A stretch of 64,000 nt of DNA from assembly GCF_001421665.1 (NCBI RefSeq), contig NZ_LMKV01000028.1, forward strand, positions 62,857-126,856, in the 5' to 3' direction. Source of the DNA: Sphingobium sp. Leaf26 (GTDB taxonomy: Bacteria; Pseudomonadota; Alphaproteobacteria; Sphingomonadales; Sphingomonadaceae). The position numbers and the translations under genes are program-made. The notes under the pieces were generated by a model. It did not search any database and was not told the DNA's origin. It was given only the letters and a program-made list of their open reading frames with translations. Positions 1 through 9,248 of this stretch are shown here, in pieces. Every line of letters begins with the position of its first letter. Position 1 is the stretch's first letter.

Positions 1-1
1 T

Positions 2-922
2 GCCGCCTTCGTCGCGTCGATCATCCCCATGATCCGCCATTATGGCTTGCCCACCGGCTGGCGTCCCGATCCGGGCAGGCTCTGGCGTCTTGCCCGCCGC
101 AACCTGCCGCTCGCGGCGGCGGATGGCGTCGAATGGGGGTCGCGCCGGCTCGACATGGCGATATTGGGCCTGTTCGTCAGCCCGGCGGTGATCGGCATAT
201 ATTATGTCGCGCAGCAGGTGGCGTCGCTGCCGCAGAAGCTCAAGACGAGTTTCGATCCGATCCTCGGCCCGGTCATCACCCGCAACCTTGCCGAAAACAA
301 CCTGACCGCCATCGCCAAGCAGGTCAGCCAGGTCGGTTTCTGGATCATCGCTGCACAGGCCGGCATCGCGCTGGCGCTCGGTATCCCCGGTGAGGCGGTC
401 ATGGGCTTGGTTGGCCCGCATTTCGTCGGCGGCACCGGCGCGCTCGCTTTCCTGTTGCTGGCCGAAGTGGTCGCGGCGACGGCGGTCGTCAGCGAATCGG
501 CGCTGGTCTATATCGCCCGCCACCGCAACCTGATGATTTCGCTGGTCATGATCGGCTTGCAGGCCGCTTTCAGCTTCGCGCTCATCCTGCTCGGCCGCGA
601 CCTCAATCTGGACGATATGTGGATCGCCGCCGCGCCCGCGCTGGCGCTCTGCCTGGCGCTGGGGGTGGGGGCCTTCGTCAAGGCACGGCTGCTGTCCCGC
701 CTGCTCGACGCGCCGGTCAATGCCTGGCGCTGGCCGCTGTTGAGCGCGGCGGGCGTCGGCTGCATCGTCGGCGCCGGCTTCATCGCCCTGCCGCCCCGCT
801 TCGAATGGGTCGAACTGGCGGTCGGCGTCTGGGCGATATTGGGCGCTTATGGCCTCGTCATCTGGCGCTGGGGCTTCGGCTCCGACGACCGGGCCTTGTT
901 CCGCAAGCAGAAGCCGGTCTGA
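2..922 (+). CDS. Wzx/MATE-like polysaccharide flippase, C-terminal part (5' end outside window)
   Basis: The reading frame is open to the left edge, so only the C-terminal 306 residues or so are present. The visible part has an amphipathic stretch rich in Arg followed by alternating hydrophobic blocks (about eight membrane segments), including GIYYVAQQVASLPQKL, a motif type seen in oligosaccharide flippases of the MOP superfamily (Wzx/MATE). Full-length members are about 450-500 residues, so roughly a third is missing. The likely role is moving lipid-linked sugars across the inner membrane. A strong bidirectional terminator follows. The family is fairly sure; the substrate is unknown. Confidence 0.7.
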   Translation, partial: AAFVASIIPMIRHYGLPTGWRPDPGRLWRLARRNLPLAAADGVEWGSRRLDMAILGLFVSPAVIGIYYVAQQVASLPQKLKTSFDPILGPVITRNLAENNLTAIAKQVSQVGFWIIAAQAGIALALGIPGEAVMGLVGPHFVGGTGALAFLLLAEVVAATAVVSESALVYIARHRNLMISLVMIGLQAAFSFALILLGRDLNLDDMWIAAAPALALCLALGVGAFVKARLLSRLLDAPVNAWRWPLLSAAGVGCIVGAGFIALPPRFEWVELAVGVWAILGAYGLVIWRWGFGSDDRALFRKQKPV

Positions 923-970
923 CATAGGGCTTCATCGCCGATTCGGCGGCCTGTAGGACAGCGAAATAGG

Positions 971-1006
971 AAAAGGCCCGCCTCTCGCCGGAGAGACGGG
1001 CCTTTT
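971..1006. terminator. Bidirectional Rho-independent terminator
   Basis: A 16-bp stem with one mismatch and a GCCG loop starts with AAAA and ends with TTTT. It lies between two convergent genes, the flippase and the PfkB kinase, and reads as a terminator on both strands. Confidence 0.85.
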
Positions 1007-1014
1007 CGGTCGGA

Positions 1015-2016
1015 TCAGGCGAACAGCTTGTCGCGGATCACGCCCAGATCTTCTTCCGGCCGCGCGCCCCAGTGGGCAATGACTTCGGCGGCGGCTGCCG
1101 CGCCCAGCGCCAGCGCATCCTCGACGCTGCGCCCGTCGATATGGGCGGCCAGGAAGCCGGCGGCGAACAGGTCGCCGGCACCGGTCGTGTCGATGATCTG
1201 CGCGACCGGGGAGGCCGGCGCTTCATGGCGTACGCCGTCCACGATGGCGACCGCGCCCTTTTCGCCGCGCGTCGACACCAGCACCGGCACCTTGTCGGCG
1301 AAACGGGCCAGCGCGGCATCGAAATCATCGACCTGCGCCAGCGACTGAATCTCGCCCTCGTTCGAGAAGAGGATGTCGATCATCCCCTGTTCGATCAGGT
1401 CGATGAAGTCGGCGCGATGGCGGTCGATCACGAAATTGTCGGACAGGGTGAAGGCGACCTTGCGGCCGGCTTCACGGGCAGCCTCGATCGCGGCCCGCAT
1501 CGCGGCGCGTGGCTGCGCCGGGTCCCACAGATAGCCTTCCAGATAGAGAATCTTGGCCGAGCGGATCAGGTCGAAATCCACCGCCGCTTCGGGCAGGAAT
1601 TGCGATGCGCCAAGGAACGTGTTCATGGTCCGCTGCGCATCCGGCGTGACCAGGATCAAACAGCGCGCGGTCGGCATGTCGCCCTGCACCGCCGGCGTGT
1701 CGAACCGGATGCCCAGCGCATGGACGTCATGCGCGAAGACGGCGCCGAGCTGGTCGTCATTGACCTGACCGATGAAGCCGCACTTCTTGCCCAGCGCCGC
1801 CAGCCCCGCCAGCGTGTTGGCGGCCGATCCGCCGCTGATTTCCTTGGCCTGTGGCATGTCGGCATAGAGCGTCTCCGCCATGGCGGCGTCGATCAGCTGC
1901 ATGCCGCCCTTGGTCAGCGCATGCTGCGCCAGAAAGGCGTCGTCGCTGCGGGCGATCACGTCGACGATGGCGTTGCCGATCGCGACGACATCCAAAGTGG
2001 GGGCAGAAGCGGTCAC
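1015..2016 (-). CDS. PfkB-family carbohydrate/adenosine kinase
   Basis: The 333-residue protein has the full PfkB (ribokinase-like) fold. The N-terminal substrate motif GGSAANT is at residues 62-68, and the C-terminal ATP/anion-hole motif DTTGAGDLFAAGF at about 276-288 contains the catalytic Asp. Close relatives in alphaproteobacteria are annotated as adenosine kinase (adenosine to AMP, purine salvage), but sugar kinases share these motifs, so the substrate is inferred. The upstream neighbour is transcribed divergently, so the gene is probably monocistronic. Confidence 0.85.
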   Translation of the reverse strand: MTASAPTLDVVAIGNAIVDVIARSDDAFLAQHALTKGGMQLIDAAMAETLYADMPQAKEISGGSAANTLAGLAALGKKCGFIGQVNDDQLGAVFAHDVHALGIRFDTPAVQGDMPTARCLILVTPDAQRTMNTFLGASQFLPEAAVDFDLIRSAKILYLEGYLWDPAQPRAAMRAAIEAAREAGRKVAFTLSDNFVIDRHRADFIDLIEQGMIDILFSNEGEIQSLAQVDDFDAALARFADKVPVLVSTRGEKGAVAIVDGVRHEAPASPVAQIIDTTGAGDLFAAGFLAAHIDGRSVEDALALGAAAAAEVIAHWGARPEEDLGVIRDKLFA

Positions 2017-2143
2017 GCACTATCCTTAGTCTGATGGGAGAAATAAAATTTCACGGCCTTTACCGGTCCGGCCGGTGGCATGCAACGCTCCGCATGCGAC
2101 GGTGCCGATTGACCTTGCGGCCGGGCGGTAGGATAGCTGGGTG

Positions 2144-2815
2144 ATGGTCCTGACCGCTGTCCTGCGCGCCTTTCCCTCCATCTTTCACGGTGCGGCGCTG
2201 CGCCTGCTGGTGAAGACGATCATCCTGACGCTGCTGCTCTTCGCCGGGCTGGCGAGCGCTTTCTGGTTCGGCTTCCATGCGCTGCGGCTGCATTTCGGCT
2301 GGGGCGGCGATGGCAGCTGGGGCAATTGGGGCGAAGCGACGGCGACGGCCCTGCTGATGGTCGCGTCCGGCTGGCTGCTGTTCCGCGCCACTGCGATGGC
2401 GGTGATGGGCCTGTTCGCCGACGATATTATCGAGGCGGTCGAGCGGGACGATTATCCCCATGTCACCGCCCGGCCCGTCGGCTGGGCGCGCAGCCTGCGC
2501 TTCGCCTGTCGATCGGTCGCCCGGACGATCGGCTGGAATCTGCTCGCGCTCCCTGCTTATGTGCTGCTGCTGGTGACGGGGGTGGGCACGATCGGGCTGT
2601 TCCTGGCGCTCAACGCCTATCTGCTCGGCCGCGACATGGCCGACATGGTGGAACCGCGTCATCCGATCCTCCCGCCGCTGTCGCGCAGCAGCCGGTGGCT
2701 CATGGGCCTCGTTTCGGCGCTTCTGTTCCTGGTGCCGCTGGTCAACCTGCTTGCGCCGATCTTCAGCGCGGCTATGGCGGTCCACATGCTGCTGGGACGA
2801 AAGAAGACATCATGA
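2144..2815 (+). CDS. EI24 (CysZ-like) domain membrane protein
   Basis: The 223-residue integral membrane protein belongs to the EI24/DUF540 family, to which the sulfate permease CysZ also belongs. Four or more hydrophobic segments are visible (about residues 20-45, 70-95, 140-170, 185-215), with the family-typical NLLALPAYVLLL and LLGRDM stretches. AGGA lies 10 nt before this ATG and 7 nt before an in-frame GTG three bases upstream, so either start is possible. The stop overlaps the next start as ATGA, implying translational coupling to the lipoprotein gene. A sulfate role is not shown. Confidence 0.75.
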   Translation: MVLTAVLRAFPSIFHGAALRLLVKTIILTLLLFAGLASAFWFGFHALRLHFGWGGDGSWGNWGEATATALLMVASGWLLFRATAMAVMGLFADDIIEAVERDDYPHVTARPVGWARSLRFACRSVARTIGWNLLALPAYVLLLVTGVGTIGLFLALNAYLLGRDMADMVEPRHPILPPLSRSSRWLMGLVSALLFLVPLVNLLAPIFSAAMAVHMLLGRKKTS

Positions 2816-3186
2816 AGACCCTCCGTTCGGGCCTGACGTCCCTGCTGGCCCTGCCGCTGGCCGCCTGCGGCGCCGGCAGCGTCGTGCCGCCGGGCCGACC
2901 GATCGCACCGCCGCCCGGACCGCCGGCCAGCGCCTTCATGAAACAGGGACCATTGATGGGCAGCGACGCCCGGCGGCTGACCCAGATGTTCGGCCAGCCC
3001 CGGCTCGACATTCGCGAAACGACGGTGCGCAAGTTGCAGTTCGCCAATGGCCGCTGCATCCTCGACGCCTATCTCTACGCGCCCGCGCGCGGCAAGGAAC
3101 CGGTCGTCACCCATGTCGATGCGCGCAGCCCGACCGGCACCGACGTCGATCCGGCCGCCTGCGCCACGGCTTTGCAGGCGAAATAG
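2812..3186 (+). CDS. Small putative lipoprotein, coupled to the EI24 gene
   Basis: A protein of 124 residues with a type-II signal sequence ending in lipobox LAAC (Cys at residue 19), then a Pro/Gly-rich linker and a short globular part with RRLTQMFGQPRLDIRE and CILDAYLYA. That pattern resembles small SmpA/OmlA-like periplasmic lipoproteins, but I do not recognise a named family. The start ATG lies inside the preceding stop (ATGA overlap), so it is probably translated with the EI24 protein. Confidence 0.7.
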   Translation: MKTLRSGLTSLLALPLAACGAGSVVPPGRPIAPPPGPPASAFMKQGPLMGSDARRLTQMFGQPRLDIRETTVRKLQFANGRCILDAYLYAPARGKEPVVTHVDARSPTGTDVDPAACATALQAK

Positions 3187-3394
3187 GTACCGACCGAAGT
3201 TCACACCGTTGTCGGGCTTTTTCGCCCCTAAGCGCTCGCAACGCGCTCGCGAGGCTTCCCCAAGGCTTCCGCCAGGCACCTCGCGCGGAATCAGGGGCAT
3301 TGCCGTTGCGGGCGAGGAGGAATGGCCGGTCCATCGTTCAGGATAGATCAGAGGAAATCCTATTTTGAAAGGATTTTGCCGTGTATCTTCCGCG

Positions 3395-4441
3395 CTACCC
3401 CGCCAGCTTTCCGATCGCCCATGTCGCCGCTTCCGCCACGACCGGGTCTTCATCCCCCACCAGCGCTTCCAGCCGCCCCAGCAATCGTGCGTCGCCGCTA
3501 TTGCCCGCAGCGATCGCGGCGTTGCGCACCATCCGGTTGCGGCCGATGCGCTTGATCGGCGAACCGGAAAAAATCTCGCGGAAGGTCGCGTCGTCCAGGT
3601 CGAGCAGGTCGCCGATCGCCGGTGCGGCCAGCTCCGCCCGTCCGACAAACGCCTTGTTTGCGGCAGCATGGTCGGCGAACTTGTTCCAGGGGCAGACCGA
3701 CAGGCAATCGTCGCAGCCATAGACGCGGTTGCCGATGCCTGCGCGTAAATCCTCCGGGATCGGCCCCTTATGTTCGATGGTAAGGTAGGAGATGCAGCGG
3801 CGCGCATCGACCACATAGGGTGACGGAAAGGCGTCGGTCGGGCAGGCGTTCAGGCAGGCGCTGCAACTGCCGCAATGGTCGCGTTCGCCGCTGTCGGGTT
3901 CCAGCGGGATTTCGGTGTAGATGGCGCCCAGGAACAGCCAGCTGCCATGGTCGCGGCTGACGAGGTTGCTGTGCTTGCCCTGCCAGCCCAGACCCGCGCC
4001 CTGCGCCAGCGGCTTTTCCATCACCGGCGCTGTATCCACGAACACCTTCAGGCTACCCGCCTGCTGCTCCACCAGCCAGCGGGCGAGCGCCTTCAGTGCC
4101 TTCTTGACGATATCATGATAATCCTTGCCCTGCGCATAGACCGAAAAACGCGCCCGGTCGGGCACGTCCGCCAGCGCCAGCGGGTCGCGCCCCGGCGCAT
4201 AGCTCATGCCCAGCATGATGACGCTGCGCACGTCGGGCCACAGGCCCCTGGGCGACCCGCGCTGCTCGGCGCGATCCTCCATCCACAGCATGTCGCCATG
4301 ATGGCCCGCGTCCAGCCATTGGCGCAGTCTTTCCCCCGTTTTCGGCGCGACGTCGGCGGGCGCGATGCGGCAGGCGGCGAAGCCCAGCCGCAGCGCTTCG
4401 GCTTTCAGTCGCTGTTCCAAGGTTTTAATAGGCACAGGCAT
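3395..4441 (-). CDS. queG: Epoxyqueuosine reductase
   Basis: QueG makes the last step of queuosine synthesis in tRNA, reducing epoxyqueuosine to queuosine with cobalamin and two 4Fe-4S clusters. The 348-residue protein shows the catalytic Asp (VDTAPV, D136), the first cluster motif [12 protein letters not shown] from residue 190, a Cys at 216 and the second motif CDDCLSVCP from 243. The C-terminal HEAT-like tail ([20 protein letters not shown]) is as in the family. Its ATG lies within a CATG shared with a possible ATG of the divergent ABC gene, so the promoters must sit inside coding sequence. Confidence 0.95.
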   Translation of the reverse strand: MPVPIKTLEQRLKAEALRLGFAACRIAPADVAPKTGERLRQWLDAGHHGDMLWMEDRAEQRGSPRGLWPDVRSVIMLGMSYAPGRDPLALADVPDRARFSVYAQGKDYHDIVKKALKALARWLVEQQAGSLKVFVDTAPVMEKPLAQGAGLGWQGKHSNLVSRDHGSWLFLGAIYTEIPLEPDSGERDHCGSCSACLNACPTDAFPSPYVVDARRCISYLTIEHKGPIPEDLRAGIGNRVYGCDDCLSVCPWNKFADHAAANKAFVGRAELAAPAIGDLLDLDDATFREIFSGSPIKRIGRNRMVRNAAIAAGNSGDARLLGRLEALVGDEDPVVAEAATWAIGKLAG

Positions 4442-4463
4442 GGGTCCAGACTATCAGGGCAGG

Positions 4464-5441
4464 ATGATCGGCGACATAACGGCCTCATCCCCCGCCTCCA
4501 TCCCGGCCTATGCCGTCGAGGGGCACGGGCTTGTCAAGACATTCGGCAGTTTCCGCGCGGTGGACGGCATCGACATCGCGGTGCCGGCGGGCAGCATCTA
4601 TGGCGTGCTCGGCCCCAATGGCGCGGGCAAGACGACGTTGCTGCGCACCCTGCTCGGCATCATCGACCCGGATGAGGGGCATCGCACCCTGCTGGGCGAG
4701 GATCAGCCGCTGCGCATGGCGCCGCAGGTCGGCTATCTGCCGGAGGAACGCGGCCTTTATCCCTCGATGAAGGCCTATGAGGCGATCGCCTTCATGGGCG
4801 CGCTGCGCGGCCTGCCGCTGGCGGAAGGGCGCAAGCGGGCGAAGGCGATGCTGGACGCGCACGGCATGGGCGCGGCGATCGACAAGCCGATCCGGCACTT
4901 GTCCAAGGGCATGGCGCAGACAGTGCAATTGTTCGGCACTATCGTCCATGGCCCCCGGCTGATCGTGCTGGACGAGCCTTTTTCCGGTCTCGACGCGATC
5001 AATCAGGAGAAACTGGAGGCGCTGATCCGCAGCCAGGCGCGCGACGGCGTCACCATCCTCTTTTCCACCCATGTCATCGCCCATGCCGAACGGCTGTGCG
5101 AACGGATCGCCATCGTCGCGGGCGGGCGCATCCGGTTCGAGGGGACGCCCGGCGACGCGCGCGACCGGCTGCGGTCGCAGGTGCGGCTGCGCACGAGGGC
5201 CAGCGACGGGGCGTGGCGCCATGCCCTGCCGGCCGATACGATGGCGCAGGAGGGGACATGGCATTTCGCCCTGCCCGACGAAGGAATCGAACCGTTGCTG
5301 CGCGCGCTGATCGACGGGCAGGCGGGGATAGAGAGCCTGTCGATCGAACGGCCGGGCCTGCACGACGCCTTCGTCGCGATCGCGGGTGAAGCGGCGGCGC
5401 GGCAGATGCAGGGTGACGTTACGCAGGAGGCGCAGCCATGA
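4464..5441 (+). CDS. ABC transporter ATP-binding protein (NatA-like)
   Basis: ATPase of an ABC-2 exporter, 325 residues from the chosen ATG. Walker A GPNGAGKTT is at 50-58, signature LSKGM at 146-150, Walker B LIVLDE at 166-171 and H-loop STH at 201-203. The C-terminal extension after about residue 225 resembles the DUF4162 tail of NatA-type subunits. An in-frame ATG 24 nt upstream would overlap the divergent queG start, so the inner ATG next to GGGCAGG is preferred, though the spacing is tight. It overlaps the permease gene by ATGA. The cargo is unknown. Confidence 0.9.
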   Translation: MIGDITASSPASIPAYAVEGHGLVKTFGSFRAVDGIDIAVPAGSIYGVLGPNGAGKTTLLRTLLGIIDPDEGHRTLLGEDQPLRMAPQVGYLPEERGLYPSMKAYEAIAFMGALRGLPLAEGRKRAKAMLDAHGMGAAIDKPIRHLSKGMAQTVQLFGTIVHGPRLIVLDEPFSGLDAINQEKLEALIRSQARDGVTILFSTHVIAHAERLCERIAIVAGGRIRFEGTPGDARDRLRSQVRLRTRASDGAWRHALPADTMAQEGTWHFALPDEGIEPLLRALIDGQAGIESLSIERPGLHDAFVAIAGEAAARQMQGDVTQEAQP

Positions 5442-6628
5442 TGCAGTTGTGGCGCGCCGCCTTCGTCATCGCCCGGCGGGATTTCACCGCCGTCGTCTTC
5501 TCCCGCACCTTCATCCTCTTCCTGCTGGGGCCATTGCTGCCGATCCTGATCGGCTTCGCCTTTGGCGGACTGGGCGACAAGATCAGCAGCACCGACCTGC
5601 GCCCGATCGTGGGGGTCGCCATGTCGGCGGCGGACACATCTGCGCTGAAACGCGCGCATGACCGGCTGGCGCAGCGGATGGGCGACCAGACGTTGCCGCG
5701 CCTGCGCGCCGTGCCGTCCGCCCCCGCGCCACGCATCCAGCTAGCCCGGCCGGATTCGGCGGTGGTGGCGATCCTGTCGGGCACGCTGCTGAAGCCGGTG
5801 CTGACCGGCAAGGCGGAGGATCTGGACAAATTACAGGGCGATATCAGCCTGCTGTCCACCGCCGCGCTGGCCGAACGGACGCTGACCTTCGTGACGGTGG
5901 ACCGGCAGGAAGTGACGACCAGCCTGGGCGCGCAGGCGCAGGCGCGGCTGTTGATCGGCCGGGTGGCACAGGTGGTGATGTTCTTCCTCACCATCCTGCT
6001 GGCGGGCATGATCCTGTCCAATCTGGTCGAGGAAAAGACCAACAAGATCATCGAGATACTGGCCGCCGCCGTGCCGATCGACGCGATTTTCCTCGGCAAG
6101 CTGATGGCCATGCTGGCGATGAGTTTCGTCGGCATCGCCTTCTGGGGCGGCACGGCCTTCGCCGTCTTCCTGGCGCTGTATGGCGGGGGTGGGGTGCTGC
6201 CTGCGCCGGCTGTGGGCTGGCCGCTTTTCCTGATGCTGGCGGTGCTGTATTTCGCCATGGCCTATACGCTGCTCGGCTCGCTGTTCCTGGGGATCGGCGC
6301 GCAGGCGGCGACGGTGCGCGAAGTGCAGACGCTCAACATGCCGATCACCATGGCGCAGATGCTGATCTTCTTCTTCGCCAGCTATGCGGTCGACCATATG
6401 GGATCGCCGGCGGAGATCGCGGCCTGCATCTTCCCGTTCAGTTCGCCCTTCGCGATGATCGCGCGCGCGGCGCAGGACGGCGCGGTCTGGCCCCATCTGC
6501 TCGCGCTCGTCTGGCAGGCCAGTTTCGTGGCGCTCATCATCCGGGTCGGCGTGCTGTTGTTCCGCCGCCATGTGATGCAATCGGGCGGCAGTTGGTGGAA
6601 GCGGCTGTTCAGGCCCGCGACAGGCTGA
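5438..6628 (+). CDS. ABC-2 type permease (NatB-like)
   Basis: Membrane partner of the preceding ATPase, with which it is translationally coupled (ATGA). The 396-residue protein has one N-terminal membrane segment (about 25-45), a large extracytoplasmic domain (about 50-175) and five or six C-terminal segments from about 178. The NLVEEKTNKIIEILAAAVP motif is characteristic of the ABC-2 family that includes NatB. One ATPase and one permease are enough for a homodimeric exporter. The next gene, msrB, starts 18 bp later, suggesting a shared transcript. Confidence 0.9.
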   Translation: MMQLWRAAFVIARRDFTAVVFSRTFILFLLGPLLPILIGFAFGGLGDKISSTDLRPIVGVAMSAADTSALKRAHDRLAQRMGDQTLPRLRAVPSAPAPRIQLARPDSAVVAILSGTLLKPVLTGKAEDLDKLQGDISLLSTAALAERTLTFVTVDRQEVTTSLGAQAQARLLIGRVAQVVMFFLTILLAGMILSNLVEEKTNKIIEILAAAVPIDAIFLGKLMAMLAMSFVGIAFWGGTAFAVFLALYGGGGVLPAPAVGWPLFLMLAVLYFAMAYTLLGSLFLGIGAQAATVREVQTLNMPITMAQMLIFFFASYAVDHMGSPAEIAACIFPFSSPFAMIARAAQDGAVWPHLLALVWQASFVALIIRVGVLLFRRHVMQSGGSWWKRLFRPATG

Positions 6629-6646
6629 ACCGGATAGATTGCGCGC

Positions 6647-7123
6647 ATGAACAGACGGCATTTTCTGGGTGGCGTCACGACCGGCGCGGTGGCTCTGGCC
6701 TTTTGGCAATGGGCGCCCGCACCGGCGCAGGCGGCCTATCCTTTTGCGCTGAGCGATGCGGCATGGAAGAAGCGGCTGACCCCATGGGCCTATAAGGTTC
6801 TGCGCCAGCAAGCCACGGAATATCCCGGCAGCAGCCCGCTCAATGATGAACATCGCGCCGGTCTGTTCGCCTGCGCCGGCTGCGATCAGAAATTGTTCAG
6901 TTCAAAGACCAAGTTCGACAGCGGCACCGGCTGGCCCAGCTTCTGGGCGGCCCTACCCGGCGGGGTCGGCACCCGCCGTGACCTTGGCCTGGGCGAAATC
7001 CGGACGGAGGTGCACTGCGCCCGTTGTGGCGGGCATCTGGGCCATGTCTTCGATGACGGGCCGCGCCCGACCGGCAAGCGCTATTGCATGAACGGCGTGG
7101 CGCTGCGCTTCATTCCGGCCTGA
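6647..7123 (+). CDS. msrB: Peptide-methionine (R)-S-oxide reductase, exported
   Basis: MsrB repairs oxidised methionine (R-sulfoxide) in proteins. Structural zinc cysteines are C76/C79 (CAGC) and C124/C127 (CARC), and the catalytic Cys is C147 in RYCMNGVALRF. The SGTGWPSFW motif is at 92-100. The first 30 residues, MNRRHFLGG followed by a hydrophobic stretch and AQA, look like a twin-arginine signal (RR, although the motif is not perfect), so this copy probably works in the periplasm. It converges on the next gene with a 14-bp tail-to-tail overlap. Confidence 0.93.
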   Translation: MNRRHFLGGVTTGAVALAFWQWAPAPAQAAYPFALSDAAWKKRLTPWAYKVLRQQATEYPGSSPLNDEHRAGLFACAGCDQKLFSSKTKFDSGTGWPSFWAALPGGVGTRRDLGLGEIRTEVHCARCGGHLGHVFDDGPRPTGKRYCMNGVALRFIPA

Positions 7124-8867
7124 TCCGCCAGACGCGCAACGGCGCCTTGACGGGGACGGGTTCCAGCCAGCCGGGCGCCTTGCCCCGCGCCAGTTGCGCC
7201 GCCAGCCCCTGGCCATTTTCCTGCCCGTACAGGCGATATTCGGTCAGGCCGTCGCAGGTCACGACATAGCGGGCGCTGGTCTGGCCAATGACGATGCGGG
7301 CCTGATCGGGCGTATCGACAAAGCCTTCGATCACGGCGGTGATGCCGGCGGCGTTGCGATGATGGGCGGTGCCGATGACGCTGTGGCGCGTCTGGACCAG
7401 AATGTCGGGGCCAAGGTCGAGCGGTGCGAACAAGGTGCTGGCCGGCAGCGCCTTGAGCGGCGCCAGCACGGACGCGGCGCGGCAATTGGCGCTGGCCGCC
7501 TTGGCCGGTTCGGGCTTGGCGGCGATGGCCACCCATGCGGCGCACAGGCCGACGGGCGTCAACAGCACCAGCGCGACCGACCCCAGCACCCGCACCAGCG
7601 CCAAATGCGACGCCTGCGCCTCCCGGAACAGGCGCAGCAACAGCCAGGCGATACCGGGCAGGGCGAAGACATGCGCCACCGACAAGGCCCGCATCACCAG
7701 CAGCGACACCGCCGTCGCGCCGGCCAGCAGCAGCAGGATCGTCAGCCAGCGCATCCGCGCCTCGCCATGGGCCTGCCGCGCCGCCATCAGGCTGGCGCCA
7801 AGGCCCAGCAGCGGCGGAAGCAGGATGACGCCCTGCATCGACAGACCCTGTTCCCAGATCGGCCGGCCTTCCATGACTTGCAGATACCACAGCCGATAGG
7901 CGACCGGGCCGAGCGCGGCGAAGGGATCGCCCGACAGGCACGGCCCGCCGGTGACGAGGAAGGTCGAGATCGCCGCTCCGCCGCCGATCGCAGCGATCAG
8001 CAAGCGGGACCGAGCGGTCGTGGTACCGACCAACTGCACCGCGAGCGCGACCGTCAGGGCGAGCGCGACCAGCGGCCAGAGATAGACGAAGGACAAGGCA
8101 TCGCACTGGCGCGCCAGCAGCGCCTGCGGTCCGCGGAACAAGGCGAGCAGCAGCAACGCGCCACCGCCCAGTGTCAGCGCAAAGCCGATGAAGCGCGGCG
8201 CCTGATCCCGTGCTTGCCAGTGGCGCAGGGCGAAGGCGGCGGCGAACAGCGCGGCATAGGGCAGCGCCTCACTCGAAATCTGGAGCCAGAGGGCGAGGGC
8301 AAGGCCCGTAACGATCCCGCCGCGTAGGGGCCGCATGTCGATCGCGCCGCACAGCGCCAGCGGCGCCAGCATGATCTGCCAGCCATGATGGTCGATCCGC
8401 AGCGGCGTGAACTGCACCAATATGCTGGGCGCGGTCAGCAACAGTGCGACGGCCAGCAGGGCGATGCCGCCGCCAGCCACGCGACGCGCGGCAACGAACA
8501 AAGCGGCGGTCAGCCCGCCCAGCAGCAACAGCGGCACAGTGGCGCAGGCGACCATCTCCGCGCCCGTCGCACCGATCATCGGGGTGAGCAGCAGGATCAG
8601 CGCCGCTACGGCCATATCGACGATCCGCGACCAGTGCATCGGGCCGCCGACCGGCGGGTTCACCCGATGCTGGCTGACGTCCCAAAAGGCTTGCCCGCCG
8701 ATCCAGTCGCGCACCTGCGCCAGCCGCATCGCATCGTCGGGATCGCGAAAGCCGAGCGTGGGGAGGTCGCCCCGGAACAGCCACAGCATCGCCATGCTGC
8801 ACGCCAGCCACAGCAGCAGCGCCCATAAGGCGGCGCGCGGTGCGTCAGGCCTTGCCGAATAGGCCAT
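7110..8867 (-). CDS. Large multi-pass membrane protein, GT-C glycosyltransferase-like
   Basis: The 585-residue protein has about 11-12 hydrophobic segments and a C-terminal soluble, probably periplasmic domain from about residue 450. An acidic cluster RDPDDAMRL follows the first membrane helix and RIDHHGWQ occurs later, the layout of GT-C enzymes that take sugars from polyprenyl phosphate carriers. The C-terminal domain (HSVIGTAHHRNAAGI) is typical of a conserved alphaproteobacterial family of unknown activity. The ATG, overlapping the GtrA stop by 23 bp, was chosen over upstream starts because homology-like sequence begins there. The GT-C assignment is inference. Confidence 0.65.
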   Translation of the reverse strand: MAYSARPDAPRAALWALLLWLACSMAMLWLFRGDLPTLGFRDPDDAMRLAQVRDWIGGQAFWDVSQHRVNPPVGGPMHWSRIVDMAVAALILLLTPMIGATGAEMVACATVPLLLLGGLTAALFVAARRVAGGGIALLAVALLLTAPSILVQFTPLRIDHHGWQIMLAPLALCGAIDMRPLRGGIVTGLALALWLQISSEALPYAALFAAAFALRHWQARDQAPRFIGFALTLGGGALLLLALFRGPQALLARQCDALSFVYLWPLVALALTVALAVQLVGTTTARSRLLIAAIGGGAAISTFLVTGGPCLSGDPFAALGPVAYRLWYLQVMEGRPIWEQGLSMQGVILLPPLLGLGASLMAARQAHGEARMRWLTILLLLAGATAVSLLVMRALSVAHVFALPGIAWLLLRLFREAQASHLALVRVLGSVALVLLTPVGLCAAWVAIAAKPEPAKAASANCRAASVLAPLKALPASTLFAPLDLGPDILVQTRHSVIGTAHHRNAAGITAVIEGFVDTPDQARIVIGQTSARYVVTCDGLTEYRLYGQENGQGLAAQLARGKAPGWLEPVPVKAPLRVWRIRPE

Positions 8868-9243
8868 ATTTGCGGATCGCATAGACGGACAGGAAACTGA
8901 CCGGCACCGACAAGAGCTTGGCGATGGCGGGCGCGATGCCGACGGCGCTGAGCGCGCCGACCAGCGCCATGGTGATGCCCATGCCGATCGCGGCGCTGAC
9001 GACGAATCCGATGCGCTGCACATGGGTCGGTCCGCCCTCCAGATCGAACACGAAGTGGACGGACATGACCCAATGGACGATCAGCCCGACCAGATAGCCG
9101 CCCAGCGCGGCGAACATCGGCGCAGCGCCGCCATGGTCCAGCATCAGGAAGGTGGCGAAGTCGCATGCCAGCGCAACGATGCTCGCCAGCAGATAGCGGG
9201 CGAACATCAGCCGGGCCAGCAGCGCGCCGATCCGCGCCGCCAT
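8845..9243 (-). CDS. GtrA family membrane protein
   Basis: The 132-residue protein has four hydrophobic segments and the GtrA-like pattern LARLMFARYLLASIVALA near the start, with FLSVYAIRKYGLFG at the end. GtrA proteins are thought to flip polyprenyl-phosphate-linked sugars across the inner membrane. It is the middle gene of a tight operon, 5 bp after the FAD oxidoreductase gene and overlapping the start of the GT-C-like gene. This fits a role in supplying an activated sugar to that enzyme. Confidence 0.85.
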   Translation of the reverse strand: MAARIGALLARLMFARYLLASIVALACDFATFLMLDHGGAAPMFAALGGYLVGLIVHWVMSVHFVFDLEGGPTHVQRIGFVVSAAIGMGITMALVGALSAVGIAPAIAKLLSVPVSFLSVYAIRKYGLFGKA

Positions 9244-9248
9244 GGGCG

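Noticed and set aside
3322..3555. Small plus-strand frame with AGGAGG directly before ATG, overlapping the end of queG
   Set aside because: The ribosome site touches the ATG (spacing too short) and the frame overlaps queG in antisense for most of its length.
7110..8867. Alternative annotation as an RND/AcrB-type exporter for the large membrane protein
   Set aside because: The protein lacks the two large periplasmic loops and RND motifs; its acidic and DHHGW motifs and C-terminal domain fit a GT-C-like enzyme better.
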